A program made the translations under genes and the position numbers. The notes below the pieces were generated by a model that had not been told where the DNA came from, searched no databases, and saw only the letters and a list, made by a program, of their open reading frames with translations. A stretch of 64,000 bases of DNA from Vallitalea guaymasensis (lineage in GTDB: Bacteria > Bacillota > Clostridia > Lachnospirales > Vallitaleaceae): NCBI RefSeq assembly GCF_018141425.1, contig NZ_CP058561.1:4588001-4652000 (forward strand), read 5' to 3'. Below, in pieces: positions 55,756 to 64,000 of this stretch (positions are counted from its first letter, which is position 1; every line of letters starts with the position of its first letter).

Positions 55756-56142
55756 ATGGAAGCTGTACAAGTTGTCATTATCGGTATTGTATCAACAATA
55801 TTAATAGTTGTACTAAAAAAAAGTAATGCTGAATTTGGTATTTATATAGGTATTGCAGCTAGTATAGTTATTTTCTTTATTATTATTGACAAGTTAGGAG
55901 TAATACTGGATCTGATATCTAGGATTACAGGTTTAATCAATATAAATGATATATATATAAAGATACTACTGCAAATACTGGGAATTGCCTTCATAACAGA
56001 ATTTGGTGCCCAATTATGTAAAGACGCTGGGCAGCAAGCGATAGCAAGTAAAATTGAGATGGCAGGAAAAATAATGATATTAATTATATCCATGCCCGTA
56101 ATACTATCAATCATTAATATGATAACTAATATCTTAATATAG
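55756..56142 (+). CDS. spoIIIAD: Stage III sporulation protein AD
   Basis: 128-residue multi-pass membrane protein, part of the SpoIIIA complex and related in pattern to SpoIIIAC. The ILLQILGIAFITEFGAQLCKD segment, typical of the family, is present. ATG 55756 behind AAAGGAATG; TTG 55753 is one codon earlier. Confidence 0.93.
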   Translation: MEAVQVVIIGIVSTILIVVLKKSNAEFGIYIGIAASIVIFFIIIDKLGVILDLISRITGLININDIYIKILLQILGIAFITEFGAQLCKDAGQQAIASKIEMAGKIMILIISMPVILSIINMITNILI

Positions 56143-56190
56143 ATTGCTGCATACACGGTCAATCAGTTTTAAATGAATTAGGAGAATACT

Positions 56191-57351
56191 ATGAGAAGAA
56201 TTAGATGGTTATTGATAATAGTTATAGCTTTAAAATTATCATCTATAAGTGTGTTTGCTTCATCAGAACTAGATAGTATATTAGCAGAGCAGGAAAAAGT
56301 TATTGAGTATGATGATATTCAATCAGCGGTGGATGAAATACTCAGTAATGAAGAGGGGCTTAAGATTGACTTCAGGGAAACATTGAACAAAGTTATTAGC
56401 GGAGATTTGGACCTTAACTTCAATGATATGTTTGGATTAGTGTTAGATAATATCTTCATAGAAGTAAAAGGAAATATAAAATTGATAATAGAACTTATTG
56501 CCATTGCCTTGATAGCAGCAGTATTCACTAATTTTACTACTGCTTTTAATAATAAATATGTAGGCGAAGTTGGCTATTTTGTTGTTTTTCTATTGATGTC
56601 AACCATAATATTGAAATCGTACAATATATTGAATACTATAGCACTTCAAGTAATATCTAATCTACAGACCTTTATTAAAACTTTGATACCCAGCTTATTT
56701 GCTGCTACTGCTTTGTCGGGGAATTATACTTCAACTTTTCTCTACAGTCAGATAATGCTAATCATAATAGGCGTAGTAGAAAACATTATTCTAAAATATG
56801 TAGTACCTTTTGTATATATAATTATAGTTCTTGAGATAATTAACAGCATTACAGAAGAAAGTATTCTATCCAAGATGGTGGAACTATTCAAAAACATAGT
56901 TAATTGGGGAATCAAGGTACTTGTTATCGTTTTTGCGGCAGTTCTTACCATGCAGAGTTTTACAACACCAGTCATAGATGGTATAGCTAATAAATCTGTC
57001 AAAGTTGCAGTATCTGCCATCCCATTTGTTGGTACTACATTAAGCGGTGTAGCTGATACAGTTCTAGGGTGTGCAGTCTTAATAAAAAATGGAATAGGTA
57101 TAGTAGCATTGATAATCATCATTGTGATATGCCTGATACCAATAATAAAAATACTTGTTGTGACTTTATTATATAAATTTGCATCTGCCATAATCCAACC
57201 AATATCCGATAAACGTATAGTCAATTGTTTATCCAATGTTGGGGATATATGTTTTATACTCCTTGGAATAGTTATTATTACCGCTTTTTTATTTATAATC
57301 ACAATAACAATAATCTTGAATGCAACAAGTATTACAGCCTACATAAGATAA
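56191..57351 (+). CDS. spoIIIAE: Stage III sporulation protein AE
   Basis: 386 residues. An N-terminal signal segment (about 1-23) is followed by a short outside region and then about eight membrane helices, the largest membrane component of the SpoIIIA complex. Family blocks such as TLIPSLFAATALSG and FVGTTLSGVADTVLG are visible. ATG behind TTAGGAGAAT. Confidence 0.95.
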   Translation: MRRIRWLLIIVIALKLSSISVFASSELDSILAEQEKVIEYDDIQSAVDEILSNEEGLKIDFRETLNKVISGDLDLNFNDMFGLVLDNIFIEVKGNIKLIIELIAIALIAAVFTNFTTAFNNKYVGEVGYFVVFLLMSTIILKSYNILNTIALQVISNLQTFIKTLIPSLFAATALSGNYTSTFLYSQIMLIIIGVVENIILKYVVPFVYIIIVLEIINSITEESILSKMVELFKNIVNWGIKVLVIVFAAVLTMQSFTTPVIDGIANKSVKVAVSAIPFVGTTLSGVADTVLGCAVLIKNGIGIVALIIIIVICLIPIIKILVVTLLYKFASAIIQPISDKRIVNCLSNVGDICFILLGIVIITAFLFIITITIILNATSITAYIR

Positions 57352-57378
57352 AATATTATTCAATGAAGGAATGAAGAT

Positions 57379-57996
57379 ATGGAAGCATTCTATAGTTTTA
57401 TAAAAAACATAGTTATATTTTTATTATTAGCCAAGATATTGGAATATCTCATACCTGGTGGCAATATGAAAAAATATTTTCGATTGTTTTCTGGAATTAT
57501 CTTGATGATTATAATAATTAACCCAATAATCAAATATAATGGGATACTGGAACAATTCAATTATGATGTTATCAAGAATCAATTTAAAATTAATTATACC
57601 GATACTCAGGAAACTGAAAATAAATACGCAAATGTCCAAAATGAGATAACCTTGAAAATTTATAAAGATAAGATAATCAATCATGTAAAAGGACTGTTGG
57701 AAGCTGAAAAAATCTCTATAACCAAAGCTTCAGTAGAGATTGAAGAAGATATCAAAAATGAAAACTACGGTACTATCAAAGAAATAAATCTCACAGTGAA
57801 CAGTGAATATATCGAAAAAAAAGATTCTCAGATAGATAGAGTGGAAATAGAAAAAATTATCATAGGAGAATCTAATGATAATAGGGAATTAAGATCATCT
57901 GAAGATATTCTATTAGAAAAAAAAATAAAAAAAATAATTAAAAACTTCTATAAATTGTCCTCTAATAATATACATATTACTATAGAGACATGTTAA
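57379..57996 (+). CDS. spoIIIAF: Stage III sporulation protein AF
   Basis: 205 aa, two N-terminal membrane helices (about 7-24 and 34-50, with LIPGGNMKKYFRLFSGII between) and a soluble ring-building-like domain. Ends in a lysine-rich helix. ATG 57379 with GAAGGAATG upstream. Confidence 0.92.
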   Translation: MEAFYSFIKNIVIFLLLAKILEYLIPGGNMKKYFRLFSGIILMIIIINPIIKYNGILEQFNYDVIKNQFKINYTDTQETENKYANVQNEITLKIYKDKIINHVKGLLEAEKISITKASVEIEEDIKNENYGTIKEINLTVNSEYIEKKDSQIDRVEIEKIIIGESNDNRELRSSEDILLEKKIKKIIKNFYKLSSNNIHITIETC

Positions 57997-58042
57997 CTGT
58001 TTTTACACTTTGTTTTTAACCTAGAAGCACAGGAGGATAAAG

Positions 58043-58645
58043 ATGAAATTGGATTTTTTTACAAAAGGTAATAAGACCGAAAAAGATAAAAAAAGAATAA
58101 GCTTTCTCTTCATTATGTTTTTGACAGGATTATTGCTTTTATTATTTTCAAAAAATCTTATAAAACCAAGCAATAATACCAAGGTAGATAATAGTATCAT
58201 CGCACCTAATACATATAAGGCAAGTGATCCCCAAACGTATGAAGAAAAACTTGAAAAAAGACTTGAGAAGGAATTTGCTAATATTGATGGAGTGGGTAAA
58301 GTTGAAGTAATAATCATGTTAAAAACAAGCGGTGAAATAATTATAAATAAAGATACCCCTAATTCACAAACACAATCCGATGAAGTAGATAGCGAAGGTG
58401 GAACAAGACAAAATATACAAACAGATTCTAGAGAAGCCACTGTACTTATTAATAACTCCGATGGTTCTACTAAACCAATCATATTAAAAGAGCTTGAACC
58501 AGAGATTAGTGGCGTTGTAATAATAGCTGAAGGCGGTGATGATATACTTGTTAAAAAAAACTTAATTAATGCGGCTAAAGTATTATTAGACGTTCCTATG
58601 CATAAAATAGAAGTAATGAAAATGGTTCAAAATAAGGGGGAATAA
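58043..58645 (+). CDS. spoIIIAG: Stage III sporulation protein AG
   Basis: 200 residues. It has a single membrane helix (about residues 23-41), a flexible linker, and a ring-building motif domain (GVGKVEVIIMLKTSGE ... PEISGVVIIAEGGDD). It forms a large ring in the intermembrane space during sporulation. ATG behind CAGGAGGATA. Confidence 0.94.
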   Translation: MKLDFFTKGNKTEKDKKRISFLFIMFLTGLLLLLFSKNLIKPSNNTKVDNSIIAPNTYKASDPQTYEEKLEKRLEKEFANIDGVGKVEVIIMLKTSGEIIINKDTPNSQTQSDEVDSEGGTRQNIQTDSREATVLINNSDGSTKPIILKELEPEISGVVIIAEGGDDILVKKNLINAAKVLLDVPMHKIEVMKMVQNKGE

Positions 58646-58647
58646 TT

Positions 58648-59463
58648 ATGCAAACTTTCAAAAAGAATCAAATTATAATTACTGCTTTGGTTATTATGAT
58701 TGCGATAGCTGGATATCTTCAGTTTACAGAAAATGATGGTACTCCTACACAAGAAGTTCTGAATAATCAAAGTGAAGATCAAAAAAAAGATAACGTTACA
58801 ACACCAACAGCATTAGTACCAAATGGTGAAAATGCCAATACTGATGCAAAAACTGAAGAAAATGCAGCAGATGATGTATCAGAAAATCAATCACCTAATA
58901 GTATTGCAAAACAACCTGAGCAAAAACAGGAACAAAAACAAGAACAGAAACAAGGAGAGAACAAAGCGGCTGAGCCTGCTTCAACAGTTCCAGAAAATGA
59001 AAACAAGGAAGAAAAAAAAGAAGAAGCGAAAGAAACTTCTAGTGATAAAAATGATAGTAATGTAGGAGAAGCTATCCTAACAAGCGGCAATACATTACAA
59101 GCAGGATATTTCTTACAAAAGAAAATAGATAGGGAGCAGGATTATTCAAAATTAAAAGAAGGTTATTTATCAATAATTGACAATCAAAATCTGAAAGATG
59201 AAAATAAAGTGGAAGCAGTAAAAGAAATGATTGACCTTCAAGATAGAATTGAAAAAGAAGCTGCTGCTGAGTCCATATTAGAAGCTAAAGGATTCAAGGA
59301 TGTATTTGTAAGAATGATTGATAATAAAGTTGATGTAGTAATCAATGCAAAAGAATTATCACAAGCAGATCTTGCAAAGGTAGAAGATGTAGTAAGAAGA
59401 CAAACAGGAGTTGACGCAGAAAACATTGTAATAACATTATTGGATGTTACTAAAGCACAATAA
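58648..59463 (+). CDS. spoIIIAH: Stage III sporulation protein AH
   Basis: 271 residues. One N-terminal membrane helix (about 7-24) is followed by a long low-complexity linker of Gln, Glu, Lys and Asn (about 30-140, with repeated EQKQ units), and then the YscJ/FliF-like domain that binds SpoIIQ (AESILEAKGFKDVFVRMIDNKVDVVI; QTGVDAENIVITLL). The linker is longer and more repetitive than in B. subtilis. ATG 58648 starts just after the spoIIIAG stop. Confidence 0.93.
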   Translation: MQTFKKNQIIITALVIMIAIAGYLQFTENDGTPTQEVLNNQSEDQKKDNVTTPTALVPNGENANTDAKTEENAADDVSENQSPNSIAKQPEQKQEQKQEQKQGENKAAEPASTVPENENKEEKKEEAKETSSDKNDSNVGEAILTSGNTLQAGYFLQKKIDREQDYSKLKEGYLSIIDNQNLKDENKVEAVKEMIDLQDRIEKEAAAESILEAKGFKDVFVRMIDNKVDVVINAKELSQADLAKVEDVVRRQTGVDAENIVITLLDVTKAQ

Positions 59464-59481
59464 ACATATATAGAAATGATA

Positions 59482-59522
59482 TTAGGCTTTTATGTAAGGA
59501 TTACTATTACATGAAAGCCTAA
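59482..59522 (+). terminator. Hairpin after spoIIIAH
   Basis: TTAGGCTTTTATGTAA (59482-59497) pairs with TTACATGAAAGCCTAA (59507-59522), with one G-U. The U-run afterwards is poor, so it may be a leaky terminator. Confidence 0.65.
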
Positions 59523-59648
59523 AATTATTAGAAAAAATAATTTGCAAAACCTATAAGATTTGTTATAATTAACCTAGAAATGGTTTTATTAAAAATAGCA
59601 TGAATGAATTCATATAATAAAATATAGCTGAGATAGGAGGATTAATTA

Positions 59649-60023
59649 ATGGATAGACAGACAGTTAAAATACACGAAAAAGATAAAGTCGGAGAAGTCC
59701 ATATTGCAGATGAAGTTATTGCTATAATCGCTGGGTTAGCAGCTACAGAAGTAGAGGGAGTTGCTGGTATGGTAGGTAATTTTACTGGCGATTTAGTTGA
59801 GATGCTTGGTAAAAAGAACTTGGCAAAAGGTGTTTTAGTTGATGTAGGAGAAAAAGATGTTTCACTTGAACTCTCATTGATCGTTGACTTTGGAAGTAGT
59901 ATTCCAGAAGTAACTAACAACGTTCAAGAAAAAGTTAAGAATGCAGTAGAGACCATGACAGGACTTGAAGTTGATGAAATTAACATAAGAGTAGCTGGTG
60001 TTAACGTAGAAAAAAGCAAATAG
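59649..60023 (+). CDS. Asp23/Gls24-family envelope stress protein (YqhY-like)
   Basis: 124 aa of the Asp23 family, with the pattern GEVHIADEVIAIIAGLAATEVEGVAGM and VDFGSSIPEVTNNVQEKVKNAVETMTGL. YqhY homologues are tied to fatty-acid synthesis control through accBC. Here accB and accC, which often sit between spoIIIAH and this gene, are missing. ATG with ATAGGAGGATTA. Confidence 0.94.
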   Translation: MDRQTVKIHEKDKVGEVHIADEVIAIIAGLAATEVEGVAGMVGNFTGDLVEMLGKKNLAKGVLVDVGEKDVSLELSLIVDFGSSIPEVTNNVQEKVKNAVETMTGLEVDEINIRVAGVNVEKSK

Positions 60024-60077
60024 ATATGGATTATAACCACTAAATTAGGCTATAACTGTAATTTTTTAAATATTTGC

Positions 60078-60105
60078 TTGTACAATTAACTAAATATAGT
60101 ATAAT
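60078..60105 (+). promoter_or_regulatory. Predicted nusB-operon promoter
   Basis: TTGTAC (60078-60083), 16-bp spacer, TATAAT (60100-60105). The predicted start falls at the base of the hairpin at 60110-60139. Confidence 0.65.
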
Positions 60106-60109
60106 AAAG

Positions 60110-60139
60110 ATACCCTTAAATATTTATATTTAAGGGTAT
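60110..60139 (+). promoter_or_regulatory. 5'-leader hairpin of the nusB operon
   Basis: Perfect 13-bp inverted repeat (60110-60122 with 60127-60139) with a four-base loop, directly after the -10 box. There is no U-run, so it may be a 5'-stabilising stem or a site for control rather than a terminator. Confidence 0.6.
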
Positions 60140-60193
60140 TAAAATGTAATAAAAATATTTATTCAATATATATTTAATCCCAGGAGGTACATT

Positions 60194-60589
60194 ATGAACA
60201 GAAGGATCATGAGAGAGCATATTTTTAAACTAGTATTTGCTATTGAATTTGATGAAGAAGAAAGATTTACTGATAGAGTAGGAGTATATCTTGACGAGCT
60301 TGAAACAAGCGATACTGCTAAAGAATATATAAAACATAAAGCTATATCTATATTTGAAAAATTAGAATCTATAGATGAAATGATCAATAAGAATGCTGAG
60401 AAATGGTCCATAAGCAGAATGTCCAAAGTAGATGTAAGTATTCTAAGAGTTGCTATCTATGAAATAAAATTTGACGAAGATATCCCTACTAATGTAGCAA
60501 TAAACGAAGCAATAGAAATTGCTAAGAAATATGGTGGGGACCATTCACCATCATTTGTCAATGGAATACTTGCCAAAGTTGTAAATTAA
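60194..60589 (+). CDS. nusB: Transcription antitermination factor NusB
   Basis: RNA-binding factor for rRNA antitermination. 131 aa, all-helical pattern: RRIMREHIFKLVFAIEF, KWSISRMSKVDVSILRVAIYEI, NVAINEAIEIAKKYGGD and FVNGILAKV. ATG with CCAGGAGGTAC. First gene of the nusB-xseA-xseB-ispA set. Confidence 0.97.
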   Translation: MNRRIMREHIFKLVFAIEFDEEERFTDRVGVYLDELETSDTAKEYIKHKAISIFEKLESIDEMINKNAEKWSISRMSKVDVSILRVAIYEIKFDEDIPTNVAINEAIEIAKKYGGDHSPSFVNGILAKVVN

Positions 60590-60603
60590 TCGGGGTGATA
60601 TAA

Positions 60604-61824
60604 ATGAAAAAAAGTATTTTTTCAGTATCACAGGTAAATGCCTATATAAAGAAAATATTTGTGAATGATTATGTCATCAATGATATTTGGATAAAAGGTG
60701 AAGTCTCCAACTGCAAAATACATCGTTCAGGACATGTATATTTTACTTTGAAAGATAATAATAGTGCAATATCCTGTGTTGTATTCAAGAACTATCGTGA
60801 TTTTGTAGAATGTGAGTTAAGAGATGGAATTAACATTACTGCCAGAGGTTATATTTCAGTATATGAAAGAGCAGGGACATTCCAGCTTTATGTACAACAG
60901 ATAAAATCAGATGGTATGGGAGATTTGTATAAGAAATTTGAGATATTAAAAGAGAATCTCCAGATAAAAGGATATTTTGATTCGGATAATAAAAAGAAGA
61001 TCCCTAGATATCCAAGAAGAGTAGGCATAGTAACTTCAGATACGGGAGCAGCTGTTCGTGATATAATCAATGTATCAAAACGAAGAAATCCATATATAGG
61101 ACTTGTGTTATACCCATCCCTTGTTCAAGGAGAGGGAGCGGCAAATAATATTGTAAAAGGTATAAAATATCTTGATAGGGTTACTGATGTTGATGTCATC
61201 ATTATTGGTAGAGGTGGAGGTTCCATAGAGGATTTATGGGCTTTTAATGAAGAGATAGTCGCAAAAGCTATTTATGAAGCTAATACTCCAATAATATCGG
61301 CTGTAGGACACGAAACAGATTTTACAATATCAGATTTTACTTCTGACCTTAGAGCACCAACCCCTTCAGCAGCAGCTGAACTTGCTATCCCAGCTTTTGA
61401 TGAAATAGATGGTATATTAGAAAAATACAATTATAAGCTTACTAATAGCATGAATAACAAGATTGAATCCTGTATAAAAGCTATTCAACTAAATAAAATA
61501 AAGCTTGACTTTAATAGTCCATCAATGAGAGTATTAAAGGAAAGACAATATATAACAGAATTTGAAGATAGATTAAATAGAAGAATCAAGGAATTGATTA
61601 ATGATAATAAAAACTATGTAAGTCTGTTACAAAACAAATTAAGTGTGTTATCTCCAATAACCAATTTGGAAAAAGGTTATTCTTATATAGAAAATACTCA
61701 TGGACAGGTTAAAAGTATAACGGATGTCAATATGGGAGAGACTCTATTAATACAATTGCATGATGGAAAAATAGAGGCTGAAGTCAAGAATATAGAAAGT
61801 GGAAAGTGGGGTAGTCATGAGTAA
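60604..61824 (+). CDS. xseA: Exodeoxyribonuclease VII large subunit
   Basis: Single-strand DNA exonuclease subunit. It has an N-terminal OB-fold (IWIKGEVSNCKIHRSGHVYFTLKD), the catalytic-core blocks GIVTSDTGAAVRDI, IIGRGGGSIEDLWAFNEE and SAVGHETDFTISDFTSDLRAPTPSAAAE, and a C-terminal coiled coil. The 406-residue length is slightly short but complete. xseB starts within its last codons. Confidence 0.97.
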   Translation: MKKSIFSVSQVNAYIKKIFVNDYVINDIWIKGEVSNCKIHRSGHVYFTLKDNNSAISCVVFKNYRDFVECELRDGINITARGYISVYERAGTFQLYVQQIKSDGMGDLYKKFEILKENLQIKGYFDSDNKKKIPRYPRRVGIVTSDTGAAVRDIINVSKRRNPYIGLVLYPSLVQGEGAANNIVKGIKYLDRVTDVDVIIIGRGGGSIEDLWAFNEEIVAKAIYEANTPIISAVGHETDFTISDFTSDLRAPTPSAAAELAIPAFDEIDGILEKYNYKLTNSMNNKIESCIKAIQLNKIKLDFNSPSMRVLKERQYITEFEDRLNRRIKELINDNKNYVSLLQNKLSVLSPITNLEKGYSYIENTHGQVKSITDVNMGETLLIQLHDGKIEAEVKNIESGKWGSHE

Positions 61825-62008
61825 TAAATTAACTTTTCAAGAGAATTTGGACAGCCTGGAAAAAATAGTTGAACGATTGGAGTCAGGAGAAACAACTCTT
61901 GAAGAAAGTCTAGAACTATATAAACAAGGCATGATGTTTTTAAAAGAATGTAATAGCAAGATTGATAAAGTAGAAAAAGAAATAGAAGTTGTACAAAACG
62001 AAAACTAA
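61817..62008 (+). CDS. xseB: Exodeoxyribonuclease VII small subunit
   Basis: 63-residue helical partner of XseA, with the family pattern FQENLDSLEKIVERLESGE and LEESLELYKQGM. ATG 61817 overlaps the xseA end by eight bases; the longer frame from 61799 lacks a site. Confidence 0.95.
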   Translation: MSNKLTFQENLDSLEKIVERLESGETTLEESLELYKQGMMFLKECNSKIDKVEKEIEVVQNEN

Positions 62009-62037
62009 GTATTGTGTAATGTTATTTACGGAAGGAA

Positions 62038-62946
62038 ATGAACAGAGTAATGAATTTTAGTAATGAGCTAAAAGATAAACAGCAAGTAGTAGAAAAGATA
62101 TTATTGAAATATATGCCAGAAAATGCTTCACCATATGACCATGTTGTCTATAATGCGATGAAGTACAGTCTAATGGCAAATGGAAAGAGAATACGCCCTA
62201 TATTAATGATGGAGTCATATAAAATATGCGGCGGTAACAATATAAGAGAGATAGAAGCATTTATGGCGGCTATGGAAATGATTCACACATATTCTTTGAT
62301 TCATGATGATTTACCTGCTATGGATAATGATGATTATAGAAGAGGTATATTGACTTGTCATAAAAAATATGGTGAAGATATAGCGATTCTAGCTGGAGAC
62401 GGTCTTCTTAATAGTGCCTACGAAATAATGATTGATGCTTGCTTAAAGGATAATAAGGTCAAAGCTAAGCAAAAATTAACAGCTTGTAAAGAAATAGGAA
62501 AAGCCGCAGGAGTAAAAGGAATGATTGGTGGACAAGTAGCGGATGTCATACAAAATGATATCACTATGGACGTTATCAACTATATTCATATCCATAAAAC
62601 TTCTGCTATAATAGAAGCTTCTCTCACTGCTGGAGCAGTACTTGCTAATGGTAGTATGCAAAAAGTAGAGACTTTCAGAAAGATTGGTAGATGTATTGGA
62701 TTAGCATTCCAGATTCAAGATGATATACTGGATATTGTTAGTACAACAGAAGAACTAGGAAAACAAGTTGGTAGTGATAATAAGAATGGTAAAAATACTT
62801 ATGTAACTATAAAAGGTATTGAAGAATCAAGGCAGATAGTTAATGAATTAATTGAAAAAGCCTTAGATAGTTTAAATAGTTTTGATAGCAGTGAAAAAGA
62901 ATTTTTGGAAGAATTTATTTTTTATCTGAGAAACAGAAAAAAATGA
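62038..62946 (+). CDS. ispA: Polyprenyl synthetase (farnesyl/geranylgeranyl diphosphate synthase)
   Basis: Condenses isopentenyl units. The first aspartate-rich motif is in LIHDDLPAMDNDD and the second in QIQDDILDI; GKRIRP and GGQVADV are also conserved. 302 aa. ATG 62038 is only about three bases after GGAAGGA, so ATG 62050 is an alternative. Chain-length specificity is not decided by sequence here. Confidence 0.95.
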   Translation: MNRVMNFSNELKDKQQVVEKILLKYMPENASPYDHVVYNAMKYSLMANGKRIRPILMMESYKICGGNNIREIEAFMAAMEMIHTYSLIHDDLPAMDNDDYRRGILTCHKKYGEDIAILAGDGLLNSAYEIMIDACLKDNKVKAKQKLTACKEIGKAAGVKGMIGGQVADVIQNDITMDVINYIHIHKTSAIIEASLTAGAVLANGSMQKVETFRKIGRCIGLAFQIQDDILDIVSTTEELGKQVGSDNKNGKNTYVTIKGIEESRQIVNELIEKALDSLNSFDSSEKEFLEEFIFYLRNRKK

Positions 62947-62956
62947 GGTGTATTTA

Positions 62957-63400
62957 GTGGAGAACTTTTATACTATTACGGAGAATAGAGTTTTATTAGC
63001 TGCAGTTATTGCTTGGTTTGTTTCACAGGGTATTAAATTCTTTACATGTCTAATAAAAACAAGGAAAATTAGAATGGATAGAATTATGGGTTCTGGGGGT
63101 ATGCCTAGTTCTCATACAGCCTCAGTCATGGCAGCTACTTTCTCAGTTGGTGAATTATTAGGATATAATAATCCTGTATTCGGAGGATTGATGATAATAT
63201 CTTTTATAGTAATGTATGATGCTGCTGGAGTCAGAATGGCAGCAGGTAAGCAAGCAAGAGCAATCAATAACATTGTTGAAGCCTTAGGGTCTTATAGATT
63301 AAAGATTGATGGACAGTTAAAAGAATTGCTTGGACATACATATATGGAAGTATTAGTTGGAGCTGCTTTAGGTATTGTAATAGCTCTTTTAATCAATTAA
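62957..63400 (+). CDS. Divergent PAP2-family membrane protein (DUF212)
   Basis: About 147 residues with four hydrophobic segments. The key block GSGGMPSSHTASVMA resembles the PAP2/VPO phosphatase SGxPSxH motif, and IVMYDAAGVRMAAGKQARAIN is the DUF212 (YuiD) signature. A role in prenyl/lipid diphosphate handling next to ispA is an inference. GTG 62957 with GAGGTG upstream is preferred to GTG 62948, which overlaps that site. Confidence 0.92.
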   Translation: MENFYTITENRVLLAAVIAWFVSQGIKFFTCLIKTRKIRMDRIMGSGGMPSSHTASVMAATFSVGELLGYNNPVFGGLMIISFIVMYDAAGVRMAAGKQARAINNIVEALGSYRLKIDGQLKELLGHTYMEVLVGAALGIVIALLIN

Positions 63401-63469
63401 ATTTGAATATAAATGGTAATAAATGTTAAAATAAAATTATAGATTTGTAAATTTGTTAATTAATGATAC

Positions 63470-63498
63470 TTGATTTATTTTTAAATATGATATATTAT
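63470..63498 (+). promoter_or_regulatory. Predicted promoter of the large structured RNA
   Basis: TTGATT (63470-63475), 17-bp spacer, TATTAT (63493-63498), placing the start near 63505, where the GC-richer structured RNA begins. Confidence 0.6.
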
Positions 63499-63504
63499 TG
63501 GATA

Positions 63505-64000
63505 TACTAAAGATGCAGTATCCTAGTTGGTACCATTAATCTCGAAGACGGGCCTAAAAATCCGTAAAAGGGCATATCGATGAAGTTCCTGGTGTTGGCT
63601 GGTGACGCCCAGTCGCGGGCTTATGCTGGGAGTTAAGACATAAGGGCGATCCACAATGGCATGTGGGCGTGGACCCTTTTGTCGTGGAGACCTGCGTATG
63701 TGGAAACTGTTAGATACAGTTATCTACGGCGCGGGAGTAAACCTGTCATGCGGCGAAAGCTGTGGACAGAGTAGCCTGCCTTGCGTGAAATAAAGGGAAT
63801 AGTAATTTAAGAGCAAAACTTTTGGCCAAAAGTGAAGCAGATATTGTTACTTGAAACTTTTTTTCGCTAAAGAGGCTAGGGATTAAATGGTATCACTGAG
63901 GAAAACTCCTAGGCTGTTCATTTTTTGAAGCTTATTTAGGATTACAGTGTGGTTGTAAGGTGATCTAGCGCTACTTATGGTGACATAGTAGGAATTAATT
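63505..64000 (+). ncRNA. ole: OLE RNA (ornate large extremophilic RNA), 3'-truncated
   Basis: About 495 bases with no reading frame, distinctly GC-richer than its AT-rich surroundings, and full of local helices: CTGG/CCAG (63599-63602, 63609-63612), CTTATG/CATAAG (63620-63625, 63639-63644), and CCACA/TGTGG (63651-63655, 63662-63666). Size, structure density and position after nusB-xseA-xseB-ispA agree with OLE RNA, a membrane-associated ribonucleoprotein RNA involved in stress tolerance. The 3' end and the usual partner genes (oapA, dxs) would be beyond the window. No covariance search was possible. Confidence 0.82.

Noticed and set aside
56748..57302. Minus-strand frame of 184 codons opposite spoIIIAE
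   Set aside because: It is the antisense of membrane-helix codons, with no ribosome site; spoIIIAE is certain.
58823..59065. Lysine-rich frame inside spoIIIAH
   Set aside because: It is a frame shadow of the Gln/Glu/Lys linker with a product of simple composition.

Overview
The window is about 64 kb of AT-rich chromosome from a low-GC, endospore-forming member of the Clostridia. Evidence for this is a 5'-truncated spoIIP, an uninterrupted sigK, a complete spoIIIAA-AH operon, clostridial housekeeping gene order, GTG/TTG starts behind strong AGGAGG-type sites, and a large OLE-like RNA beside ispA. A Lachnospirales/Vallitalea-like organism would fit, but that is an inference from style and synteny, not a proven identification.

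Region by region. (1) 0-24 kb is conserved core on the + strand. It holds spoIIP-lepA-hemW; the heat-shock cluster hrcA-grpE-dnaK-dnaJ behind a sigma-A promoter and a perfect CIRCE operator; prmA-rsmE-cheY; a cysteine desulfurase with thiI; a divergent Crh-like HPr; then mtaB, ireB, ruvX, a DUF1292 gene, a Fur-family regulator, RNase J, ylbF-like, mltG, an O-methyltransferase, a U32 peptidase and sigK. (2) 24-47 kb is accessory. It carries small membrane proteins, decayed gene remnants, a VOC protein, a Nudix-like protein with an Arg/Asp-rich tail, a compositionally foreign DUF6273-type gene, two methyltransferases, a leucine-rich-repeat S-layer protein, GNAT and unknown proteins, secreted proteins, and a three-gene module: a YqiJ-like membrane protein, a flotillin/SPFH protein and a 1,640-residue AAA+ ATPase. 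After these come a lipoprotein, an isochorismatase-like hydrolase and a degenerate pseudopilin. (3) 47-63.4 kb returns to core: yqeG-type phosphatase, aroE, aroK, aroQ, an Xaa-Pro peptidase, efp, an HD-GYP protein, a YibE/F protein (- strand), spoIIIAA-AH, an Asp23 protein, nusB, xseA, xseB, ispA and a divergent PAP2 protein. (4) From about 63.5 kb to the right edge there is a structured, GC-richer non-coding RNA that I read as OLE RNA, cut by the window end.

The most interesting items are the YqiJ-flotillin-giant AAA module (36.9-44.5 kb), and two copies (44,687-44,795 and 51,657-51,764) of one structured RNA motif. In these copies a perfect 23-bp closing stem and two internal helices change sequence while keeping pairing, and the loops keep a GGAC core. 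A separate family of three long hairpins with shared arms is spread through the window. No rRNA, tRNA, CRISPR array or intact transposase was seen.
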